A DNA stretch of 64,000 bases from Cristatella mucedo (lineage: Eukaryota > Bryozoa > Phylactolaemata > Cristatellidae): the NCBI GenBank assembly GCA_009760855.2, contig WPIO01000034.1:3467501-3531500 (forward strand). The letters run 5' to 3'. Shown here piece after piece: positions 24,155-63,949 of the stretch; position 1 is the first letter of the stretch; every line of letters starts with the position of its first letter. A program made the position numbers and the translations under genes. Under the pieces are notes generated by a model. It was given only the letters and a program-made list of their open reading frames with translations. It was not told the DNA's origin and did not search any database.

Positions 24155-24366
24155 TCGTGGGCCGTGACAGCCCAGCTGGTAAGGTGCTCGCTCTTCACGA
24201 CCGAGATCGTTGGTTCGAATCCTGCAGTGGGCGAGCCTATATTGCCAACCGTAAGTGGCGGCTATAGCCGTTAAGGCTCATCTGCGGCAAATTTACTCGA
24301 ACAACAAATGAGGCTGAACCTTTGAGTCAGGTTGCAGGCAATTGCAAATGAGGCTGTTAAATCAGC
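24155..24366 (+). mobile_element. SINE-B, tRNA-derived
   Basis: Head with A-box-like CAGCTGGTAAGGTGCTCGC and B-box GTTCGAATCC. The body contains GGCTATAGCCGTTAAGGCTC. The 3' end GAGGCTGTTAAATCAGCT is shared by the other SINE-B copies. Confidence 0.85.
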
Positions 24367-24462
24367 TAATACCCTCAGGGTAAAGTCGGACACGTCTGTT
24401 TGTCAGAGGGACGAACTCATCTAGGACGTCGGCTGAAAGTATGTACAGTAAAGTGCATGCCA

Positions 24463-24590
24463 GCCGATTAACAGCCTCGTGTGTATAGCGGCAGAAGAGT
24501 CTCAGACCGTCGCTACCGCTTGCAGATGGCAATGAGGAATTGCCCGCTGCAGTACTCGAACCCACGACCTGGTTCATGAAGGGCGCACTG
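24463..24590 (-). mobile_element. SINE-B copy
   Basis: On + it reads GATTAACAGCCTCGTGTGTA, TAGCGGCAGAAGAGTCTC, then CGAACCCACGACC (reverse B-box). It lies tail-to-tail with the preceding copy. Confidence 0.8.
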
Positions 24591-24779
24591 AATCAAAGAA
24601 GGAAAGTCGGTCGGCAGGGCCAGACAACTCCCCAAAGTTTGCTGTCGACGGCGTCGATGTCGACAGAATTTAGGTTTCTTGACTCACTTGTAATTTTGCT
24701 AGCTACAAGGGAGAAACACGTTTCGGGAGAATTAAATGCGCACATTCTATTCAGATTGCAGGAGGAGGCGAAGAAAAAA

Positions 24780-24935
24780 TATATAATTACAATTCATCTG
24801 TACAGCGCCGTAGGAGAACTTTGTCTGTATTCAGGCGCTTCGTAAATGCCTCGGCGCTAGAGCGAACGACCTCGGCCAGACCTTGGTCAGGGCGAGCATC
24901 TAAACCGCTGGACCAAACCAGGAAAGCTTACCCAA
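24780..24935 (-). mobile_element. SINE-A, nearly complete
   Basis: Tail ATTCATCTGTACAGCGCCGT and TATTCAGGCGCTTCGTAAAT, then reversed head with GACCTTGGTCAGGGCGAGCA and CTAAACCGCTGGACCAAACC. It mirrors the copy at 11012-11150. Confidence 0.85.
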
Positions 24936-25734
24936 TTTTGGGCGAATCTCCGATAATTCTGACTGAGAATAATGGTTTGCCTAAAGCAAATTTCCGGATC
25001 GACTCCGCGGTCAGTGCCGATTCCGGCGCTCAGCAGCAGTGAGAAAGAGGAATCTTCACTTCGAATCACCCTGCACGCTCCAGCAGCTTTGAAATGCTGC
25101 GATGAGATGCGTCATACTTGCTGCCTACCTTTAGCATGACTATATAAGCTAGTTCAAGCCTTGGACTTTTTAGGTGGTTTATAAGAGCTTGGATTCAACA
25201 CAAAACCTCTGCGGTGAAAAGCAGAGATGCGAAAAAACACTGTGTCCTCAACCAAAACGAGCCAAGCGGCACTTTGAACAGTGCTACGAACGCGTCGTGC
25301 GGCTTCCACGTCCGGTCACGGCTAGGCCGCCGCAAACGCAGCGCCCGTAGCGGTGCCTCAGCCTCAGCCGACGCGTGACGACCGCCGGCGATGCCTGAGC
25401 CCTTGCGGCAGGGCTAGTTACTTGCAGCAGGTGCTGCACCAATGCACGCAGGTACGTCGACAGTATCAGAAACGCGACAGCGACGTGGAGCGCTCGCACC
25501 TTAGCACATCAAGTCCATATCCACAATGATGACAGTTACATTTAACAGTGGCAGACGGTTACTTCAAAGACAATGTGGCCTAGAGCTCGCGTCAGCTCCA
25601 ATGCCAATGCCTCTAGTCTCGATTACTCACTGCCCCCCCCCCTATCTCAGGAAGCCGGCTTTTTAATGGCCTCGGCGATTAACCAACGCATAATGTCATA
25701 ACCTCGAATAATATTTAAACGCCATAATTTGGCT
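24936..25734. other. Intergenic, nothing recognised
   Basis: Mixed composition with a C9 tract near 25633. No gene supported. Confidence 0.4.
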
Positions 25735-25835
25735 GTTTAATAATAATAATACTACATTTTATAAAGCACCCTCGGAGAACTCAATCTCTTTCTGGGTGAT
25801 TTACAATTGCTGCAAAGGGAAGCACGACGTTTGGC
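25735..25835 (-). mobile_element. LINE-A 3' end fragment
   Basis: TAATAATAATACTACATTTT, then GCACCCTCGGAGAACTCAAT and ATTGCTGCAAAGGGAAGC. Confidence 0.8.
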
Positions 25836-26164
25836 TCTCGCCGCCGTTGCAGCAGACGTCTGCTGAAAGCAGCAGCAGACGCGGATACAGCGTGGAGCAC
25901 GGAGGGCGCTCAATTCCTAAAATTACCGCCGATGAGTGAAGAGTTCCTGAACGCTGTAGTAATATCTATACTAATATATTGTCTTCACTGGCCTGTACTT
26001 ATTATAAACTAGGATTCGCGCTCTCACTGACGACAGAGCAGTGAGAGTGCGAATGCTTCTTCGCAACTTTTTCTAATCGACTTGTCGCTACTCAAACGCC
26101 GAATGTAAAATACCTTTAGCTGCGCTATGGAGATGAGAGTAGTACTAGTAAAGCCCGCGTTGTG

Positions 26165-26530
26165 AGTAGCTGTTCCACTCTTCTGCTTAAAGACCGTTGG
26201 CGACAGAAGCTTTAGCTCTGCAGGTCCTAGACTGTGGAACTCGCTTCCACGATTCTTACGCAGCGACAACTGCTCTCCTGCTGTCGAGTATGGCTCATCA
26301 TTTTCAGCGGTCCTGAGCTGCTACTTCCATGCTACTCACTACCTCAACTGCTCTCCTGATTCTGCTATGCTTCCCACTTTTTCTTTGTTGCGTGAGATGA
26401 AGTCCGTTGGCTACCGAATGCGTACCGAAAGCCGCTTAGGCTGTGAGCGCGCTACGCAAAACTCTCCTGCGTAACACCCACTTAGTCTATATGGCTTTGT
26501 GGAGTTACGGACGGAGATACATTACTTGAG
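26165..26530 (+). mobile_element. LINE-B 3' fragment
   Basis: Very similar to 20520-20998: TAAAGACCGTTGGCGACAGA, GTCCTAGACTGTGGAACTCG, and end TTACGGACGGAGATACATTA. Confidence 0.85.
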
Positions 26531-27902
26531 ATTGTAATGCAGCTGTATCAATGTAAGGTATCGTTCGTTTAGCCACACTTCGATGCAATATTGGAGCAAT
26601 CCGAAATGACGCCGAGGCTTAAAGGATGAATAGCGAAGCAACGTGCTACGGTGAATAACTTCCAATAACAATAATATAATATAATTATATATATATATAA
26701 TTAAATGTATTTAAATTATAATAATGCAATAATACTCTGTAGCGAAGGTTGAGCCTATTTAGAGTTGTCAGTCGTCTGTTCGGTTCTTTTGTGTTCGACC
26801 TTCATACTCGATCATCATCTTGCTCAATCCTCTAGCTCGGCCGAATCCGAGTCAGAGAGTCAGCTTTTAAATGTCTGGCATCAGCTCGTCAGCAGTCGCA
26901 CTGGGGGGGGGGGGCTAGCTAAGCGCTGCATCCGCGTTTCCTGCGTCAGGCCTCGCTACGTCAGGTCTCGCTCATCGTCTGCCCAGCAACGGTACGAAAC
27001 GGCTCCGAGGCTACGAGAGATCTGAGCCGCCGCCACCGCCTCGCTCAGTCCACGCGGCTTCTCCGCTCTGTGCGGCGGGGGAGGGGTAGGGGAGCGAGGA
27101 AGAGGGAGGGGCGGCGCAGGAGGAGCGCACCTCCGCTCGGTGCGCCGGGGGAAGAGCCAGAGTAATTCGGCGCCAGCGACTGCCGTCGAGCCGGCGCATC
27201 GTGACCGCTGGGGGCCGGCGTGACTTGCGGCCAATGCCTGCCGCTCCAGACGTCCGTCACTAATCGCCAACGAAGGGGAAGAGGGGGCTGAGACTGGAGC
27301 AATCCAGCTCGCGCCGACTGCCGCGCATTGACCATCGAAAGCTAAGCGTGCTAAGCTGACCGTCGAAAGTTAAGCGTGCTAAACTACGTAACGAGCCCGA
27401 AAGCTTAGATGCACGAACTTGAAGAAAAGAAAAGGGTTGGCTGATTCAGCAGCAGCAGCAGTCTCATTTATATAGCGGCAGAGGAGCACTGCAGGATTGC
27501 GGCTCCCCCTGGTGGACGGACAGAGGGACGGACAAATAGGCTCGCTCGGGCGCGCGACGGACGGGCGGAAAGTCCGGCGGCGGCGAGAGCGAGGATGGAA
27601 AGACGCGATGTATTTGCCCGAAAAATCGGGACGTCGGGTTATTGTGGAATGAAACCCGAACTTTCGAACTAAAACCTGGCCGTATTTCGGCGCGTCGCCA
27701 CAGCTCAGTTTTGGCCACAGCCGCCGGGCGCGTCGTCGCTGCCCATGAGCATGACGCGGCCGACGGTCTGAGCATGACGGACGCGCCCTGCTCTCGGCGT
27801 TCAGGGCGTCGTTGCCGTTGACGTTGGGCGACGTTGCGAGGAAAACTGGGATCGGCGGCGGCTACTTGCGGCGCTAGCGCGTCGGCGAATTGCCATTCGC
27901 CG

Positions 27903-27904
<2 letters not shown>

Positions 27905-27936
<32 letters not shown>
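27905..27936. repeat. GA dinucleotide repeat in the promoter region
   Basis: About 16 GA units. Whether it has any role in transcription is unknown. Confidence 0.95.
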
Positions 27937-27938
<2 letters not shown>

Positions 27939-28077
27939 GCGAGAGCGAACAAACGCCTCAGACGACTCGCGCTAAGTCGTCATGGTGACTGAGCGCGACT
28001 TGGCTTTATTGAAACCGAATAAAATCGGTTTGGGCAGCAACCGGGAGGTCATTTTTTATACATTAAAAATCGACTTC

Positions 28078-28396
28078 CGTCACGACACCCCCTGACTTGA
28101 CGGCGTGTAAAAAGAATTTAAAAACGCACCTATTTATGACAGAATTTAGTGGGTCCCTGCGATTCGTCCTTTATGTGCTTATGCGTGCTGGCACGGTTGC
28201 ATGCCGCCACTAACCACAACTGCATGCTGACCCTGTACACATCGCCCCACGTACCGTGTTATTCTTGTCGTCTATCAAGCACGATACCACTCAACACTCG
28301 ATCGCGTTTCCTTTGCAGCAAACGTAAAGAGGTTCGAAAGAGATCGAGCTCTCTGAGGGCGCTTTATCAAGAGTATTATTATTATTATTATTATTA
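28078..28396 (+). mobile_element. LINE-A 3' end copy
   Basis: CACGACACCCCCTGACTTGA, TTTAAAAACGCACCTATTTA, then TCTCTGAGGGCGCTTTATCA followed by ATT repeats. It is inserted about 0.8 kb upstream of the glypican start codon, in sense orientation. Confidence 0.85.
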
Positions 28397-29222
28397 AAAC
28401 CCGAACGACTAAAATCTCGCTGAGCCATCCGCGGGCGAGAGCGGGCCGCTAAAGCCGTACGTCGCGCGACCCGCGCAGCCGCCCGCCATCGGCGGTCCGG
28501 GGGTCGCGCGACGCTAGAGCCGCCGCTCCGCTCCTGCTGCGGTCGACGTCGAGTCGTCCAGGGACCGGCGGTACTAGCGGCGCTACTAGCGGCGCGATCT
28601 AGCTTAGCGTTGCAGCAGCCCGCCGCCTACGACGCAGGAGCCGCCCACGTCGCGAGGCTCGCGCGAGGGCTCCTGCGTGCGCGCACCCACCCCGGCTGTT
28701 CCACGTGGCCCCCATCACGTGATCCGCCTCACATGCGCGGCTCTGGGCAGACTGCCTCCGAGCCGTCGCCAGCTCTCGCGATCGAGCTCCGCTGCTCTTC
28801 GGTAAACTAGCCCAAGTAAAATAATTAATATTGCAATTTAGTCTTTTCTAAATAGACGCAACAAGTTTCTGCGCGAGCGCGGGCACCGCCTCCGAGCCGT
28901 CGCGGGGGAGGCGCAGAGAACGGCGGCAAGTTAGCATCGCCCAACCAACCCCCCTCCTCCTCCTCCTCCTCGCTACCGGAACCGAGGCTCTGTGGACACA
29001 GCGGCCGCTGACGGGGGTGCGAGCTGTGCCGTGCGCCGCTGGCATTCTGGCCGACGACGCGCTTCCTCCCTCCTCGGACGCCGCCTCCGGCGTTTCGGCC
29101 TCGTGACTCAACGCCGCGGTGCCATCGGCGTCGCTATCGGCACGGCGGCGGCGGCGGCGGAGGCGCGCTCGGTAGGCGCAGCCCGTAGCCAACGCCGGCG
29201 AGAGCGGCGTGCATCGGTCGAC

Positions 29223-58304
<29,082 letters not shown>

Positions 58305-58758
58305 CGCGAATAGACGTGGCCACAACGAACGGGCGGTGGGCGAATGTTGCACCGGCCGGTTCAGCAGCGCGCTTTTCGGGCGCGAGAAATCCGACTTCCT
58401 GCTCTGCGGCCACTCGGTCTGCTAGAGCCGCTGTTGCCGCTGGCCGTCCTGCTGTTGCTGCTGGTCGCCTGCCCGACTGTTGGCTTCAGCTGAGCACCGG
58501 CAGCAAGCTGCCGCTTCCGAAAGCTCTACGGGCCATGGGGGCCCCACTGTGCATTCGCTCGGGCTTTTTTTTTTAGCAACCGCGAGCAGTCGTTTGCATT
58601 CGCATGACGCTTTATTTAAGCCTAGTTGAATAACACGTTTTCTGCAGCGACACTCGGTTTTTTGTGCTGCGGCGCCGTTGTATCGCGTGCAAGGCCTCTA
58701 CTGTACCATCACCGTCAGGCTCTCGCAGCCGTCAGGCAGAGAGAGCGAGCGGCTAGAG
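58305..58758 (+). other. Probable start of the glypican 3' UTR
   Basis: GC-rich, then T10 near 58565. No clear AATAAA before the minisatellite, so the transcript probably extends into or beyond it. Confidence 0.4.
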
Positions 58759-59303
58759 TGTTGCTGATCGCTGCCTCTGCCTCTACTAGTGTTGCTGATC
58801 GCTGCCTCTGCCTCTACTAGTGTTGCTGATCGCTGCCTCTGCCTCTACTAGTGTTGCTGATCGCTGCCTCTGCCTCTACTAGTGTTGCTGATCGCTGCCT
58901 CTGCCTCTACTAGTGTTGCTGATCGCTGCCTCTGCTGCCTACTAGTGTTGCTGATCGCTGCCTCTGCCTCTACTAGTGTTGCTGATCGCTGCCTCTGCCT
59001 CTACTAGTGTTGCTGATCGCTGCCTCTGCCTCTACTAGTGTTGCTGATCGCTGCCTCTGCCTACTAGTGTTGCTGATCGCTGCCTCTGCCTCTACTAGTG
59101 TTGCTGATCGCTGCCTCTGCCTCTACTAGTGTTGCTGATCGCTGCCTCTGCCTCTACTAGTGTTGCTGATCGCTGCCTCTGCCTCTACTAGTGTTGCTGG
59201 TCTCTGCCTCTACTAGTGTTGCTGATCGCTGCCTCTGCCTCTACTAGTGTTGCTGATCGCTGCCTCTGCCTCTACTAGTGTTGCTGATCGCTGCCTCTGC
59301 CTC
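58759..59303. repeat. 31-bp minisatellite, about 17.8 copies
   Basis: The unit is TGTTGCTGATCGCTGCCTCT then GCCTCTACTAG. Fourteen copies are 31 bp and match. Three have length changes: 58914-58945 (32 bp), 59039-59067 (29 bp) and 59192-59216 (25 bp). The last is partial. It begins 455 bp after the glypican stop. Confidence 0.98.
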
Positions 59304-59584
59304 ACCGCTACGTACCACACGCGAAGGTGAATCCGGTAAAAAATGGCTGCTTTCGTTCGCATTCAGGAGAGCTGCGATTCCAAGTCTTGCCCCTTGCCGT
59401 TCTGTCGTCACTACCGGTCCAGTCCAGTTTTGCTCGCATCAACTGGGATTGGGTGGTTGGCAGCTCTACGGAGGTCGCTCCCACTGCTCCGTCTGCATCT
59501 GCCATCGGGGTGTTCAGGTCCATGGTGAACTATCACGTGACGACCTCATTGGCTCCACAGTCAAGTTGGCTTACTTTCAGCTAC

Positions 59585-60362
59585 GTAGAATTGCCGAAAA
59601 TTTGGGCCTGCTTAGATAAGGATACCTCATCCAAGTTGGCCCACGTGCATTTGGAGCATCCCGTCTCAAATTCTGTAACTCACTATGCACTGGTCTTCTG
59701 GCCAGTGCGATTAGACTAAAAGTTGGTGCAAAATTCTGCAGATAATACTTGTCTGTCGTGGACGTCACAATTGCTACACCACACCGAATCACAAATTGAA
59801 TCAAAATTGCTGCACCACATCACTTCTGTCGCTACTCTCCACCAAACGCCGTATCGACTTCAAGGTTTTGTCTCTCACTTATAGATCCATCCTATTGCTC
59901 TGGCCTTCATATACAAGCCTTTTGTAAAACCAGGTTAAGCACGGTACAAACCGCTCTTCTGAATCAAGTCGCTAAGCTGTGTGCCTCTAGCCAACCTCAA
60001 ATCCGTTGATGATCCATGGAAATTACTCCTGACACATGTCAAGCACGATCTCCCCTCACTTGACTTTAGAAAGAAGCTAAAAAGCACCTGTTTTGTACCG
60101 TATTTGCTGGGTCCATGCAATTTGTTCTTTGTGTACTTATGCATGCTGACACTCTGCATGCCATCTGTAAGCAATTGATATGCTTCCTTAGCAACATATG
60201 TTACGTTCCTAGAAGGGGGTTTGGTTCTCTGAGGGCGCTATGCAAACTTATTATTACGATTCTAAGCCCGGTAAATTTGGCAATTCTTTCTGTATAGCAT
60301 CTGTAAAGTGCCTAGAAAGAGATTCAGTTCTCTGAGGGCTCTATACCAATGTATTATTACAA
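59585..60362 (+). mobile_element. LINE-A copy with doubled 3' tail
   Basis: GGGCCTGCTTAGATAAGGAT (ACLDKD block) begins the coding remnant. A first tail ends at about 60252 (TCTCTGAGGGCGCTATGCAA) and a second complete tail follows at 60296-60360 (TGTAAAGTGCCTAGAAAGAG). Both end in TTATTAC. Confidence 0.85.
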
Positions 60363-61020
60363 AGCAGTTCCGATAGGTACGCCTGAGCAGTAGAATGAAG
60401 GCGCTTAAAACTGAGTGACAGGCCTTAAAGTTGATCGAGCTACTTGTTAGGAGTCAGGGAATATCGGTGACGAGAAGTGTAATATAGCATTTGCGACGTT
60501 CACGACAGACAAACCTAGCTTCAGAGTTTTGCATCAACTGTCAGCGACTAGTTTCCCCTGCCGGAAGATATGGCGATAGTAGATTACAAAAGTCGAGTCG
60601 GGATGTCAAAATGTAGTAGTGACCGACTTGGCTGTGGTGTCTAAGCAGGCCTGCATTCTTGCAATGGTGCTCAGCAGAAAATAAGCAGACTTAATTGTGC
60701 ATGTGATGTGGTCATCTAGTGTAAAGTCACTTTGGAACAGGACACCCAGATTCTGAGTAGCACTAGTTTTTCTAATAACAAGTAAGTTCATTGTATCGTC
60801 ATTCAATTTAAGAATGCCTGTTGCCATTCAAATGCGATTGTTGACCATACATACTGCATACCAGGGAGTTCGACGTGCCGGACAGTAGGGAAGAGTTGAA
60901 GCTGAGTGTCCGCCGTGTCGTCTGGATACAAATGGCAGCCTAAATTAGGCTTGGCGATTACACCGGCAAGAGGGAGATTATAAATTGTCAAAAGTGGATG
61001 AAGCACGGATCGCTTGGGTC
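60363..61020 (-). mobile_element. LINE reverse-transcriptase remnant
   Basis: The minus-strand frame includes NLGVLFQSDFTLDDHITCTI and KSAYFLLSTIARMQACLD, and upstream of it HLYPDDTADTQLQL, a decayed YADDTQLQL catalytic motif. CR1/L2-like, several stops. Confidence 0.8.
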
Positions 61021-61279
61021 CTCCACATTTTAAAGGCTTCCTAGATTTCTGCCGTTTATTGGTATCGAGGCTCTGAAATCTACCGCGGAGATGCGGCCTA
61101 AACCATCGCGGGGCAGTAGACGAGACGACACAAGATGGCGAATCATCTGCTCGACAACTCTAAGCAACGATCTCGCTACCCGGATATTGAGTGCTTGGCC
61201 GATGAGCGTTCTCCGTCGAAGAAATTGCATGTATCTCTGCCTCCATAGAGATGAGTCTACACTATCGACTTTCCTCTCA

Positions 61280-62000
61280 AATCGGCACCGATTTTATGTC
61301 AATTTCCCTCTGAGTTGTGCTATTACTTTACTACATCTCGGGTGGGGGAAGAGCCAACACTATCAATCACGATATTCTACTTGAATGGTTGGGAACAACA
61401 GGCCTGACAGACAGGCACTGGCGCGGTTCTAATGTTGACCGATCGCCTTCAATCCGCATCACGTGGTTGTCACGTCTCATTAAGCAGATGAGCCACTCTC
61501 ACATTCCAGGGTCGGTTCTCGGTCCTTAGCGGTTCTCCATTTATACCGTGACTCGTGGAAAAGTGATTTGGATCCAGTGGGTGTGCTATCACTTCTATGC
61601 TGCCGATACTCAGCTGTACATGTCATTTAAACCGCCGGAATCTGCTGCAGCGACTGATATTAGTCGCTGCAGCAGATTCCGGCGGTTTAATGGAATGCTT
61701 GCCTTGCAAGCTCTGCTGCCTTCCAAGCATTCGATCTTAAGTGCCGGACAATTTCTTTTAACAAAACGATGATAAAACCGAACTTCTACTCACAGGCCAC
61801 CCGAAGCTTGTGTCTGGACCAGGAGGCGATGCTTTTCTAAATGGTTACGCTGTAGTGCAACTGTCATCAGGAGCTCAAAATGTAGGCGTACTCTTGAGTA
61901 ACTTCTTAAGGTTTCGTTAAAAATGCATCTTCCACGGCTTCCATGCCATCACGTTTGATCCCTGTTTTAAGATAAAGGGTGAGCTACCGAGGTGGTTAGC
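61280..62000 (+). mobile_element. LINE reverse-transcriptase remnant with altered catalytic motif
   Basis: Frames show RWRGSNVD-type decay, then IPGSVLGP, a stop, RFSIYT and HFYAADTQLYMSFKPPES. The YADD box reads YAAD, losing a catalytic aspartate. It carries the hairpin at 61627-61690. It faces the minus-strand remnant at 60363-61020. Confidence 0.8.
61627..61690. repeat. Perfect hairpin, 29-bp arms, 6-nt loop
   Basis: Arm 61627-61655 starts TTAAACCGCCGGAATCTGCT. Its exact reverse complement is 61662-61690. The loop is GATATT. Confidence 0.97.
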
Positions 62001-62271
62001 TAGAAATCTCACTCTCTGGTTCTGTCAGGGATGAACATCCGTAAATTCAGTTTTTGGCTGGGCAGCCAAATGAAGCCATCGAGCCACTCAATGATGAACA
62101 CGGCTGCAAGGTTGGTGGAAAAGTCCTAGAAGTTCAGCCACGTGTCTCCTTACGACGGACGGAGCTGCGCTGGCTCCCCTTGGATTTTTCAGCTGAAAGA
62201 GAAAAACTCTGAACCTGACCTTTGACCTTTTTTTGCTCGCCGTGGCTTGGTTCCGCGACTAAAGAAAGAGA

Positions 62272-62447
62272 AACTAGCTGATTTAACAGCCTCCCTTTTT
62301 ATAGCGACAGAAGAGCCTTTACCAGGCTATCACCACCGCTTGCCGTGGCGATAAAGGATCGCCCACCCGCAGGATTCGAACCCACGACCTCGGGGCCGAG
62401 GTCGTGCAAAGCAACCGACTTACCTAGTGAGCCATTACGACTCACTA
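62272..62447 (-). mobile_element. SINE-B, full-length-looking copy
   Basis: AGCTGATTTAACAGCCTCCC, GGCGATAAAGGATCGCCCAC, GGATTCGAACCCACGACCTC, CGACTTACCTAGTGAGCCAT. Nearly identical to 33340-33512. Confidence 0.9.
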
Positions 62448-62449
62448 GC

Positions 62450-62860
62450 TGAACCGCTTCACCAGTTTCAGGCTCTGCACGTCCTCTATGGAAAATGAAT
62501 TGGCTGTTCTATTCCTATGCTTAAAGATCGTTGGCGGCAGAATATGTTGCTCAGTAGGTTCTAGACTGCGGAACTCACTTCCACAATTCCTGCGAAACGA
62601 CGTCTACCCTCTTGCTGCCGACTGTGGCGCAACCTCTCCAGTCGTCGTGAGCTGCTACTTTCACGCTACTCACTTCCTGCACTGCCCTCCTGACTCAGCA
62701 GTGCTTTCTCTTTGTTGGCGAAAGAAGTAGTCTGTTGGCTACCGAATGCACACCAAAAGCCGCTTAGGCTTCGAGTGCTCTATAGAAAGCTTTCCTGCTT
62801 AAAACCGACTTTGTCTACGTGGCGTGGCTTTGTGGAGTTACAGACGGAGATACATCACGC
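62450..62860 (+). mobile_element. LINE-B 3' fragment
   Basis: CTTAAAGATCGTTGGCGGCA, GTTCTAGACTGCGGAACTCA and end GAGTTACAGACGGAGATACA. A SINE-B abuts its 5' side. Confidence 0.82.
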
Positions 62861-63265
62861 GAGATCAGTAGAATAATAACAAAGTTTTCGTCAGGCTTTT
62901 CTTCAAGTTTTTGCCCACTTTACAAGTCCATTAGACGGATACTGCTTTTTACCAGCTTGGTGTTTACGTGTTCATTGCGAAATGAAGGCGACGGTTTTTG
63001 TCAGCCCGAAGGTGTCAATATTAGCCGGTGCTATGGAGACACAATAGATGTAGAGTTCGGCACCAGTTGGCAAGCTACTTATTCACGTTCCGCCTCGTGG
63101 CCATCCAGAGACAGCCCATGTCTTCGTCTTTTATCATTTGCTTACGACTATAATGATGTTATCTAATATATACAGCTTGTAACAGTCACACACCTTAAAT
63201 CAAATAAGCTTAGTACAATAAGCTGCCCAAAAATTCACTTGAAGGACAAATATTGGTCTAATAAG
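62861..63265. other. Right flank, nothing firmly recognised
   Basis: An open frame on + at 62819-63166 continues out of the LINE-B end and has no recognised domain. Confidence 0.35.
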
Positions 63266-63267
63266 GC

Positions 63268-63343
63268 ACACACACACACACACGCACGCACGCACGCACG
63301 CACGCACACGCACGCACGCACACACACACACACGTGGTGTGTG
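63268..63343. repeat. CA/CGCA repeat
   Basis: CACACA and ACGCACGC blocks followed by an inverted GTGGTGTGTGTG end, so it can also fold back. Confidence 0.95.
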
Positions 63344-63637
63344 TGTACTGGCGTTCTTTCTGAGTGGCTTTCAATACTTACCGTAACCTTTACACTTCAT
63401 CTCATGCAAAAGAGATAGGAAGAAGCATGGCTGAAGCGGAGGAAGTCGAGGAGCACGGAACAAGTATGCAAGTGTGCAAGACAGCCCCACAGGAGCGCAT
63501 TGTGCCAACGACAGTCTGAACGTGAACGAATGGCGTAATTGGCGAAAGGCCTATCGAAAAGCACTAAGAGGAACCAAGACCCGGAGCGGCTCCCTTAGCA
63601 AAGCGTACGCAAGACGCGTGACTGAATAAGCAGCCCT

Positions 63638-63815
63638 GATGATGGCAAACTGATGGTAAGGCGGTTGCTTTTCGCGCCCTCGGTCCCGAGATGGTGGGTT
63701 CGAATCCTGCGTTGAGCGATTCCTTATCGCCGGCGGTGACCGCAAGCGGTGGCGATAGCCTGGTAAAGGCTCTTCTGTCGCTATACAAAAGAGGCTGTTA
63801 AACCAGCTCGTATTT
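63638..63815 (+). mobile_element. SINE-B copy
   Basis: Head TGGTAAGGCGGTTGCTTTTC, B-box GGTTCGAATCC, then GGCGATAGCCTGGTAAAGGC and end GAGGCTGTTAAACCAGCT, followed by TATTTATTTATTTA. Confidence 0.9.
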
Positions 63816-63949
63816 ATTTATTTATAATTTTGTGGATTTCGAAACCAACGATTCGGCCATCTTAATCGCCAACTCTAGAGGCTTCTTGGCGTTTTCAATT
63901 ACCTGTCAGTGCCGATTTATTGCTGTCTGGTTAAGACAGAACTATGGAA

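Noticed and set aside
24155-24240. Free-standing tRNA gene
   Set aside because: A and B boxes are present, but no cloverleaf with acceptor stem forms, and the same body and tail recur elsewhere, so it is a SINE.
58759-59303. CRISPR-like array
   Set aside because: The units are contiguous with no unique spacers and the host is eukaryotic, so it is a minisatellite.
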